This document shows, piece by piece, positions 42,399 to 48,317 of a DNA stretch of 48,317 nucleotides. The stretch is from an uncultured Robinsoniella sp. (lineage in GTDB: Bacteria > Bacillota > Clostridia > Lachnospirales > Lachnospiraceae): the NCBI GenBank assembly GCA_900539655.1, contig UQCR01000044.1, forward strand, positions 1 to 48,317. Direction: 5' to 3'. Positions within the stretch are counted from its first letter, which is position 1. Every line of letters begins with the position of its first letter. The position numbers were made by a program, and so were the translations under genes. Under the pieces are notes generated by a model that saw only the letters and a program-made list of their open reading frames with translations, did no database searches and had not been told where the DNA came from.

Positions 42399-44642
42399 TT
42401 AGTGGTCATTATTCATGACTTTCAAATATTCTTTGGAGATATGAGCCAAAGCCTCCTCCTCAGACAGTCTTCCTTCAATATAATCATGAATCCAACTGCC
42501 GGCTGCTTTTTCAAATTCCCATTGCCTGGAATTGCCCTGTAAAGACTGTAGCATGGGCCTGCTTTGAGAAAAAATATCCAGGGATTGTTTCAGCCAGGGA
42601 TATAAATCTTTCATTTCATTTGAAGTAAACATCTGTTTTACAGGCAGGGTACCGCCCAGCAGGTTAAAAGCAGCGGCAATATCGGGTTGTAAAAGCCACT
42701 GCAAAAATTGTCCTGCGGCTTCATATTTTTTACTTTCTTTATGAATGCCCAGCAGCCAGCCGCCTTCAACCGAGATTCCGCCTGGTATTGGGGCAAAGCC
42801 GATATTTTTACTTATTTTAGAATCCAGTGAATATAAATAATCTGAAAAATGTGCCTGATAAAGCATCATCATAGCGGCATTCCCCTGATGAAATGCCTCT
42901 GTCTGCATGGTCCAGTTCCAGTCTGCAGCCTTTGAATCTGCATAGGAAAAAACTTCTTTATAATCCTGTAATCCAGCCGCCAGATCAGAAGAAGAAGCTT
43001 CCCATGCTGACAGGGAGGCATCCAATGTGATGCCCTGATCCCAGATTCTGGGCATTAATTCGTAAACGCTATTGTAAGGGGAGCCTCCGGCAGTACTTCC
43101 ATATGCCACAGGTGAATCTGGATTATAACCTTTCGTAAAAAAACGTGCTACCTGATTATATTCCTCCCATGTTCTGGGAATCCGAAGTTCCTTTTTAAAC
43201 TGCTCATAATACATGCGCTGATATTGCAGGTCTTCAAACAGGTCTTTCCGATAGAACAGCATCTGGGCATCAAACATAAATGGAAAGCCATATGTTTTTT
43301 TGTTATCGGCAGTATATTTTTTTAATATATCTGACGGAAAGGAGCGGATAATAAGATCATTCAAAGATGTATCCTGCTGAAGGTCACACAGAAGATTGTC
43401 TTTCAGAGGACCTGACATCCAGGAAATATCCATTTGAATCATATCATAAGAAGCAGCCTGTCCTGTTATTTTGTCATAAAGGGCATCATATGGTATCATA
43501 TCAATTTCAACCGGTATGCCCCATTCTTTTGTAAAACAGTCTTTTAACATATCCAGTGCTTTGGCCGATGCGCTCTGAAGCATGAGGAGGCGCAAAGGGC
43601 ATTCTACATGTACCGCATGCTGCGAATCTGTTCTGATATTATCCTTTACAGGGATTACATCCGGGCTGGCATAGGGAGTGACTAAAAGATTTACTGTCTC
43701 AGAGAATTCTTCCGTGCCCATCTTCTGTAATAAAAAAGAGCCGGCTCTTTCTCCTAATTCCCGGTAATCCTGGACAACTTTCAGCGTAGCTTTATCGCAG
43801 ATATTTTCACACCAGTCGGGGGTATCCAGATTCAGGAGGACAGGAGCTGCGTTCCTGTATAAAAGGCGGACTGCGGCAAACGCCCCCTGATAAAATGCTG
43901 TATTTGTAGTAACAACTGCAGTTGGAGCTAATCCATGATAATGCCAGTCAGCCATGATGCGGAATGCCTGTTCTTTTCCTTCAGGCACCTGACGGATCAG
44001 CTCGTGTTCCAATGAAATACCTGTCTCTTTATATACTTGACAAATACTGTCTATGAATGATATTTCATTTGAGTAATCTTTTCCTCCAGCGATAATTCCG
44101 ATCCGGGTATGGCCCTGTTCAATCAACGTCCGGGCAGTAAGTCTGGCATAGGCAGTCTGGTCAAAGGAAGCAAAAATGCGGTGTTTCATATTATTTAGCT
44201 GGTGATCCACAAAAATAACAGGAATACCGCTTTTTTCAATCTGTTCAAATGGTGCGGCAGCATCCGGCATACAGGTTACAATAACCAGGGCATCCATGCG
44301 CTGCTGACAGATCTGGGTAAGCGCTTTTATTTCCGATTCCCGATCACCCTGTGTACAGAACAGGCATAGTATATATCCCTGGCTTCTCAGTTTTAATTCC
44401 AGACCGGTAAAGAGTTTCGCGTATTTTCGTTGTGTTATATCGGGCAGTACCACGCCGACCAGACTGGTTTTGCTGTTACGCATGCTTCTCGCTTTCGCAT
44501 CAGGCTGATATCCAAGTTCCTCCATGGCATTTCGAACGCGCCTGACGATCTGGCTGTTGACGCTTTTTGCTCCATTTATAACATTTGAAACGGTACCATG
44601 AGAGACACCGGCAAGTTTGGCTACATCTTTTATTGTGGGCAT
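42399..44642 (-). CDS. LacI-type regulator fused to a cytoplasmic solute-binding protein
   Basis: Transcription factor of 747 residues, about twice the usual LacI length. Residues 1-55 are a LacI helix-turn-helix (IKDVAKLAGVSHGTVSNVING, then hinge region). About 60-340 is a type-1 periplasmic-binding fold as in LacI/PurR. About 360-747 is a full type-2 extracellular solute-binding protein (SBP_bac_1), with the SBP-typical WEEYNQVARFF and GGWLLGIHKESKKYEAAGQFLQWL motifs. There is no signal peptide or lipobox, so the SBP must act as an internal ligand sensor. The start at 44642 has GGAGG five bases upstream; an ATG four codons earlier overlaps that site. Genes nearby give no clear target; a sugar operon elsewhere is plausible. 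Confidence 0.9.
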   Translation of the reverse strand: MPTIKDVAKLAGVSHGTVSNVINGAKSVNSQIVRRVRNAMEELGYQPDAKARSMRNSKTSLVGVVLPDITQRKYAKLFTGLELKLRSQGYILCLFCTQGDRESEIKALTQICQQRMDALVIVTCMPDAAAPFEQIEKSGIPVIFVDHQLNNMKHRIFASFDQTAYARLTARTLIEQGHTRIGIIAGGKDYSNEISFIDSICQVYKETGISLEHELIRQVPEGKEQAFRIMADWHYHGLAPTAVVTTNTAFYQGAFAAVRLLYRNAAPVLLNLDTPDWCENICDKATLKVVQDYRELGERAGSFLLQKMGTEEFSETVNLLVTPYASPDVIPVKDNIRTDSQHAVHVECPLRLLMLQSASAKALDMLKDCFTKEWGIPVEIDMIPYDALYDKITGQAASYDMIQMDISWMSGPLKDNLLCDLQQDTSLNDLIIRSFPSDILKKYTADNKKTYGFPFMFDAQMLFYRKDLFEDLQYQRMYYEQFKKELRIPRTWEEYNQVARFFTKGYNPDSPVAYGSTAGGSPYNSVYELMPRIWDQGITLDASLSAWEASSSDLAAGLQDYKEVFSYADSKAADWNWTMQTEAFHQGNAAMMMLYQAHFSDYLYSLDSKISKNIGFAPIPGGISVEGGWLLGIHKESKKYEAAGQFLQWLLQPDIAAAFNLLGGTLPVKQMFTSNEMKDLYPWLKQSLDIFSQSRPMLQSLQGNSRQWEFEKAAGSWIHDYIEGRLSEEEALAHISKEYLKVMNNDH

Positions 44643-44715
44643 ATGAACCTCCATTTAAATCCGGCAGGCATGAAACCTTAGATTTACAGTTTTTTTACAG
44701 TTTATAACTAAAGGC

Positions 44716-44744
44716 ATTATACTACAATCCGGCGAAGTCAACAA
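44716..44744 (-). promoter_or_regulatory. Promoter of the LacI-SBP fusion gene
   Basis: On the minus strand TTGTTG (44744-44739) and TATAAT (44721-44716) are separated by 17 bp. Between the -10 box and the gene is a direct repeat of ACTGTAAA with a short A-rich spacer (minus strand, roughly 44680-44705), a possible autoregulatory site. The 321-bp gap 44643-44963 holds this promoter, the trpB promoter and a weak hairpin near 44854-44886, but no gene. Confidence 0.65.
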
Positions 44745-44902
44745 GGACAAGGTATATCTAGCAGCTTTGGAATATATCAACGTACATGCCAGCAAACCCG
44801 CCGCCGGATCAACATCAGCAGCAATTATTACTCATAGCACTGTCCCATTGTAGTACAGCATTACTCAATTATTTGTGCAATGCTGAACTAGTTTCAATAT
44901 AG

Positions 44903-44931
44903 TTGATAATCTGCTGTATTCATGCTAAGAT
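44903..44931 (+). promoter_or_regulatory. Promoter of trpB
   Basis: TTGATA (44903-44908) and TAAGAT (44926-44931) are 17 bp apart, with TGC just before the -10 box as in an extended promoter. The leader would be only about 25 nt, too short for a T-box or a trp attenuator. Confidence 0.65.
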
Positions 44932-44963
44932 AAACATAATATTAAATTTTACGGAGGGGTACC

Positions 44964-46178
44964 ATGGACTATAGAACATATTTGAGAAATTATCCTGATA
45001 AAGACGGCAGATTCGGACCTTATGGAGGAGCTTATCTGACGGAGGAACTGAAACCGGCTTTTGAAGAAATTGCCGATGCTTATCAGACGATCTGCCATTC
45101 ATCTCAGTTTATCAATGAACTGCGTAGAATCCGGAAGGAATTTCAGGGTAGGCCGACACCGGTTTATCACTGTGAGCGTTTATCCGGGCTTTTGGGAAAC
45201 TGCCAGATTTATTTAAAAAGAGAAGATTTAAATCATACGGGTGCACATAAGCTGAATCACTGCATGGGTGAGGGCTTACTTGCCAAATTCATGGGCAAGA
45301 AGCGCCTGATTGCAGAAACAGGTGCAGGACAGCATGGAGTGGCGCTGGCTACTGCAGCGGCATTTTTTGGTTTAGAATGTGAAATTCACATGGGCGAGGT
45401 TGATATTGCAAAGCAGGCGCCCAACGTGACCAGAATGAAGATCCTGGGTGCAAAGGTAGTCCCTGTTTCCCATGGACTTAAGACGTTAAAGGAAGCGGTA
45501 GATTCTGCATTTGAATCTTATGCAAAAAATTATAAAGATTCCATTTACTGCATCGGTTCAGCACTTGGACCACACCCATTCCCGTTAATGGTCAGAGATT
45601 TTCAGTCTGTTGTGGGCTACGAAGCAAAGGATCAGTTTAGGGAAATGACCGGACTTCTTCCGGACGTGGTATGTGCCTGTGTAGGCGGTGGCAGTAATTC
45701 CATCGGAATGTTTATTCCCTTCCTGGAAGAGGCAGTGGATATCGTTGGAGTAGAGCCGCTGGGCAGAGGATCCGGTCTCGGAGATCATGCTGCATCCATG
45801 ACATACGGGGAAAAAGGAGTTATGCATGGTTTTGAGAGTATCATGCTGAAGGATGATAAAGGAGAGCCGGCACCGGTTTACTCAATTGCCAGTGGGCTGG
45901 ACTATCCGTCTGTAGGTCCGGAACATGCATTTTTAAGGGATCTGGAAAGGGTACAGTATACGACAGCCAGTGATGAAGACGCAATGGATGCTTTCTTTAA
46001 ACTTTCACGCTATGAAGGCATTATTCCTGCAATTGAAAGTTCTCATGCAGTGGCTTATGCCATGAAGAAAGCAAAGGAAATGAAACAGGGATCCATTTTA
46101 GTATGTCTGAGCGGAAGAGGCGATAAAGACATCGATTATGTTGTAGAACATTATGGATATGGGGAACAATTCCTGTAA
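44964..46178 (+). CDS. trpB: Tryptophan synthase beta chain, stand-alone
   Basis: PLP enzyme of 404 residues that joins indole and serine to tryptophan. The start GRFGPYGGAYL is typical of TrpB. The PLP lysine is Lys96 in TGAHKLNH, the catalytic Glu is Glu118 in AETGAGQHGVA, and the phosphate loop is VGGGSNSIGMF. GGAGGGG lies before the ATG. It has its own promoter and no trpA or other trp gene beside it, so it may use free indole, for instance from other gut bacteria, or pair with a TrpA encoded elsewhere. The HKLNH variant of the common HKINN motif is slightly unusual. Another beta-replacement substrate cannot be excluded. Confidence 0.88.
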   Translation: MDYRTYLRNYPDKDGRFGPYGGAYLTEELKPAFEEIADAYQTICHSSQFINELRRIRKEFQGRPTPVYHCERLSGLLGNCQIYLKREDLNHTGAHKLNHCMGEGLLAKFMGKKRLIAETGAGQHGVALATAAAFFGLECEIHMGEVDIAKQAPNVTRMKILGAKVVPVSHGLKTLKEAVDSAFESYAKNYKDSIYCIGSALGPHPFPLMVRDFQSVVGYEAKDQFREMTGLLPDVVCACVGGGSNSIGMFIPFLEEAVDIVGVEPLGRGSGLGDHAASMTYGEKGVMHGFESIMLKDDKGEPAPVYSIASGLDYPSVGPEHAFLRDLERVQYTTASDEDAMDAFFKLSRYEGIIPAIESSHAVAYAMKKAKEMKQGSILVCLSGRGDKDIDYVVEHYGYGEQFL

Positions 46179-46185
46179 GAAAATA

Positions 46186-46231
46186 TTGTATAACCTGTGG
46201 AATTAGTGTATAATACTTTGTATATCAAAGT
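46186..46231 (+). promoter_or_regulatory. Promoter with FabT-type box before the MarR gene
   Basis: TTGTAT (46186-46191) and a perfect TATAAT (46209-46214) are 17 bp apart. Directly after the -10 box is ACTTTG-TATAT-CAAAGT (46215-46231), an inverted repeat matching the remembered FabT operator pattern (TTTGA-N-TCAAA type). A bound repressor would cover the transcription start, so autoregulation is likely. Confidence 0.8.
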
Positions 46232-46281
46232 AAATTAATAGACCTGCATCCCGATGAGGAGCCAAAGAGAGAGGTGATAAT

Positions 46282-46716
46282 GTGAATACGCACGATACGA
46301 TAAATGATGTGTTGGTTAATTTGTTTAATGACATTATGGCAATAGAAGAGAAAGCAATAATTACAGGTGAATTTAAAGATATTTCCAACAACGATATGCA
46401 CATTATCGAAGCTATTGGTGAAAAGGATACAAAGAATATGTCTACTGTTGCCAAAGCTCTTTCGGTAACCATGGGAACTCTGACAATAGCTATAAACAGT
46501 CTTGTAAAAAAAGGTTATGTGGATAGAATCCGCAGTGAAAAGGACAGGCGGGTGGTACTGATTTCTCTTTCTGAAAAAGGAATGCGGGCGTATAACCATC
46601 ACAGGCAGTTTCATGAGCAGATGGTGAAAGCTACGATAAAAGGTCTGACTAAGGATGAGATGAAAGTACTGGGACAGGCGTTGTCTAATTTAAAAGAATT
46701 CTTCCGGAACTATTAG
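46282..46716 (+). CDS. MarR-family regulator, FabT-like
   Basis: Winged-helix regulator of 144 residues. The recognition region STVAKALSVTMGTLTIAINSLVKKGYVDRIRSEKDRRVV is typical of MarR proteins, and the N-terminal part (NDVLVNLFNDIMAIEEKAI) with the DLHIIEAIG-like DMHIIEAIG motif resembles FabT, which represses fatty-acid synthesis genes in Firmicutes. A FabT-type box overlaps its promoter. The start is GTG 46282 behind AGAGGTGAT. The gene ends in a terminator and no fab genes follow, unlike the usual fabT-headed operon, so its targets must lie elsewhere. Confidence 0.85.
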   Translation: MNTHDTINDVLVNLFNDIMAIEEKAIITGEFKDISNNDMHIIEAIGEKDTKNMSTVAKALSVTMGTLTIAINSLVKKGYVDRIRSEKDRRVVLISLSEKGMRAYNHHRQFHEQMVKATIKGLTKDEMKVLGQALSNLKEFFRNY

Positions 46717-46737
46717 GATTCAAAGTTTTAAATAGAT

Positions 46738-46783
46738 CCCACACATATGCATTGATTATGAAAATGCATATGTGTGGGTTTTT
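46738..46783. terminator. Terminator after the FabT-like gene
   Basis: A 15-bp perfect stem, CCCACACATATGCAT (46738-46752) with ATGCATATGTGTGGG (46764-46778), is followed by five T. It isolates the regulator gene from the next transcript. Confidence 0.92.
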
Positions 46784-46838
46784 GTATTTTATGGACGTGC
46801 AAGCATCAAAATTCCGGGCGTTTTCCGGAAGGTTTTTA

Positions 46839-46892
46839 TTGACATTGTCATAAGTACATACTATACTTAAATTCATAAATGGAACGTTCCAT
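46839..46892 (+). promoter_or_regulatory. Strong promoter with 14-bp palindromic operator
   Basis: A perfect TTGACA (46839-46844) and TATACT (46862-46867) are 17 bp apart. ATGGAACGTTCCAT (46879-46892), a perfect palindrome, starts 12 bp after the -10 box and would cover the first transcribed bases. GAACG recurs four bases on. The layout is that of a tightly repressed promoter; TetR-type repressors often use GAACGTTC cores. No TetR gene is in the window. Confidence 0.8.
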
Positions 46893-46915
46893 TGAACGAT
46901 AGAAGGAGGTATTTT

Positions 46916-47923
46916 ATGACATCAAAGGAAAGATTGTATGGGAGGCTGAAAGGCAGTGAGGTAGACAAGATTCCGAATCTGAATATTGTAATGCTATTTG
47001 CAGCTAAGTACGCAGGGGTTAAGTATGGGGAATTCTGCAGGGATTATAGGAAACTGGTTTTTGCACAGCTTAAAACTGCGGAGGATTTTGGACTTGATAT
47101 TTTATCTGTAATGTCAGATCCAAACAGAGAGGTTGCTGACTATGGAGCAGAGGTTGCGTTTGCGGAAGATGATCTGCCGGTTTGCAGAGAAGTATTGGTA
47201 AAGGAAGCGGGGGAGTTAACCAAGATAAAAAAATGGGATCCTATGAAATCAGAAAGGATGCTGGACCGGATAAAAGCGGTGGAATTGTTCAGAGAATTAA
47301 AAGGCGGTGAGTACCCGATTTTGGGGTGGGTTGAGGGGCCCTTTGCGGAGTTTACAGATTTAACAGGGGTTAGTGAGGGAATGCTCATGCTTCTTGACGA
47401 ACCGGAAGCGGTGGAAGAAGCGATGGAAGTAATTGCCTCACAGGCGCTGGATTGTGCGAAAGCACAGATTGATGCAGGTGCAGATATCATTGGCATGGGA
47501 GATGCGGCGGCTTCTCTGGTCAGCAAAGATCTCTATCAGGAGTTCATTTTCCCGCTGGAAAAGAAAATAGTTCAGGGAATTCATGAATATGGAGGCAAGG
47601 TTAAACTGCATATCTGTGGAAATACAAACCATATTTTAGAACTTATGATAGAAACAGGGGCTGATATTGTAGATATCGATTACCTGACCGATTATGAAAC
47701 GGCCATTCAGATGGCATCTGGAAAATGTTCCATCTGCGGAAATTTTGACCCTACAGAAATTCTCCTTCAGGGAAGCAGGGAAGATGTTATAGAAGCGTTG
47801 AAATCTTGTATAGAACGGGGAGATAAAACATCTCTGGTAAGTGCGGGATGTGAGGTGCCCAAGATGACGCCCACAGAGAATCTAAAAGCGGTAGATGCGT
47901 ATTTAAAAGGACAGTTAATGTAA
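46916..47923 (+). CDS. Uroporphyrinogen decarboxylase family protein, MtaA/CmuA-like
   Basis: TIM-barrel protein of 335 residues. The HICGNT segment (His/Cys) and SAGCEVP near the C-terminus supply His and Cys ligands of the zinc site found in MtaA/CmuA/MtbA-like cobalamin or thiol methyltransferases; true heme-pathway decarboxylases lack this set. GNFDPTEIL and KMTPTENLKAVDAYL are further family marks. GAAGGAGG is placed well for ATG 46916; an ATG eight codons earlier is rejected because it overlaps the operator. It stands alone before a terminator, so its corrinoid partner and methyl donor are unknown. Confidence 0.87.
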   Translation: MTSKERLYGRLKGSEVDKIPNLNIVMLFAAKYAGVKYGEFCRDYRKLVFAQLKTAEDFGLDILSVMSDPNREVADYGAEVAFAEDDLPVCREVLVKEAGELTKIKKWDPMKSERMLDRIKAVELFRELKGGEYPILGWVEGPFAEFTDLTGVSEGMLMLLDEPEAVEEAMEVIASQALDCAKAQIDAGADIIGMGDAAASLVSKDLYQEFIFPLEKKIVQGIHEYGGKVKLHICGNTNHILELMIETGADIVDIDYLTDYETAIQMASGKCSICGNFDPTEILLQGSREDVIEALKSCIERGDKTSLVSAGCEVPKMTPTENLKAVDAYLKGQLM

Positions 47924-48005
47924 AATGTGTGGAGTATGGCGAAAGAATGAAGTCCGGCAGGATTGCTGATGAAACCTGTTTTACAACAAGAGAAATTTAT
48001 GAGTG

Positions 48006-48049
48006 GCGGCGTTAACAGTGTCAAATCACTGTTGACATTGCCGCTTTTT
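48006..48049 (+). terminator. Terminator after the UroD/MtaA-family gene
   Basis: GCGGC-GTT-AACAGTG (48006-48020) pairs with CACTGTT-GAC and, after a 3-nt bulge, GCCGC (48027-48044), followed by TTTTTATTTT. It lies 83 bp past the stop codon; no gene is seen from here to the repeat. Confidence 0.85.
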
Positions 48050-48118
48050 ATTTTAGGAAATGTACAGATGTCAGGAATAAATTTTTGACACGTTCTAATA
48101 CTACAGCGGACGTTTTGT

Positions 48119-48317
48119 GATGTTCTATTGAATGCATTATATTTGGGTTTCGCTGAGGAAAGACGCTTTGTGTATGATAGGTAGTGTACGGAAAGATGGG
48201 GGTGGGAAACTGATATGGACTCCGTCAGCTTGCCGCAGAACTGGTATTTTCTAACCTTTGCGGAGCGCTTTTTGGCGGCACGCGGGCATTCACCGAGAAA
48301 TCCTGATGCATTTCTCG
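48119..48317 (+). repeat. Dispersed ~200-bp repeat, right copy, cut by the window end
   Basis: Inverted copy of 24-222. The near-identical part is 48152-48317; the differences I see are at 48161, 48172 or its neighbour, and one in the GGTGGGAAAC stretch. The hairpin end points outward and is cut in its loop-distal arm by the window edge. The small ORF starting at ATG 48215 remains open to the end, as in the left copy. Confidence 0.85.

Noticed and set aside
44643..44963. Possible T-box or trp leader before trpB
   Set aside because: The best promoter leaves only about 25 nt of leader; no T-box sequence, specifier loop or antiterminator was found.
1..48317. CRISPR array, tRNA or rRNA genes, prophage or integrase
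   Set aside because: No regularly spaced repeats, tRNA-like cloverleaf, rRNA sequence, phage structural gene or recombinase was seen by reading.

Overview
The window reads as one contig-sized piece of a Gram-positive, host-associated Clostridia genome, most likely Lachnospiraceae. The support is indirect: strong AGGAGG-type ribosome binding sites, LplABC/CUT1 sugar transporters without their own ATPases, YesM/YesN two-component regulators, very large secreted proteins with FIVAR, BspA-like LRR, NPCBM, Big_2 and InlB-type repeats, and a FabT-type regulator with its own box. I cannot name the species. No tRNA, rRNA, CRISPR array, intact insertion sequence or prophage was seen. Both ends carry the same roughly 200-bp dispersed repeat in inverted orientation, which probably explains why the contig stops there.

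Left half (about 0.4-19 kb): a Gram-positive polysaccharide utilisation locus. On the minus strand a YesN-like regulator, a YesM-like kinase and a GH29 alpha-L-fucosidase form one unit. Divergently on the plus strand lie an LplB/LplC/lipoprotein transporter, a cytoplasmic Cys-type sulfatase, and a very large secreted protein with discoidin domains, an unassigned TIM-barrel-like module, five FIVAR repeats and a BspA-like tail. A second CUT1 transporter (lipoprotein plus two permeases) follows and ends in a strong terminator. Directly behind it is a ~95-nt relic resembling both ends of a bacterial group II intron. The logic is: trim sulfated/fucosylated host glycans outside, import the fragments by two ABC systems, then remove sulfate and fucose inside.

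Middle (19-34 kb): a minus-strand sensor fusing two solute-binding domains to a degenerate GGDEF and an intact-looking EAL domain; a translationally coupled DUF4474/metallophosphoesterase pair; an Rpn-type PD-(D/E)XK nuclease; and a second giant secreted enzyme, recognisable as a GH110-type alpha-1,3-galactosidase with NPCBM, Ig-like, Big_2 and InlB modules. It fits the host-glycan theme (blood-group B or linear B epitopes).

Right half (31.8-48 kb): a minus-strand island of MerR regulator, OmpR-type response regulator, ABC ATPase, ABC-2 permease, histidine kinase and an exported HExxH protein; a plus-strand set of aminotransferase, GldA-like dehydrogenase and YjiH-family membrane protein behind a textbook 19-bp-spacer MerR promoter; a LacI-type regulator fused to a complete cytoplasmic solute-binding protein; a stand-alone TrpB; a FabT-type MarR regulator with its operator; and a UroD/MtaA-family protein behind a strong promoter with a 14-bp palindromic operator.

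The observations I rate highest are the LacI-SBP fusion, the RR/ABC/HK/HExxH island with its 10-bp direct-repeat site, the unassigned catalytic module of the large secreted protein, the group II intron relic placed after a terminator, and the terminal inverted repeat with its outward-facing hairpin.
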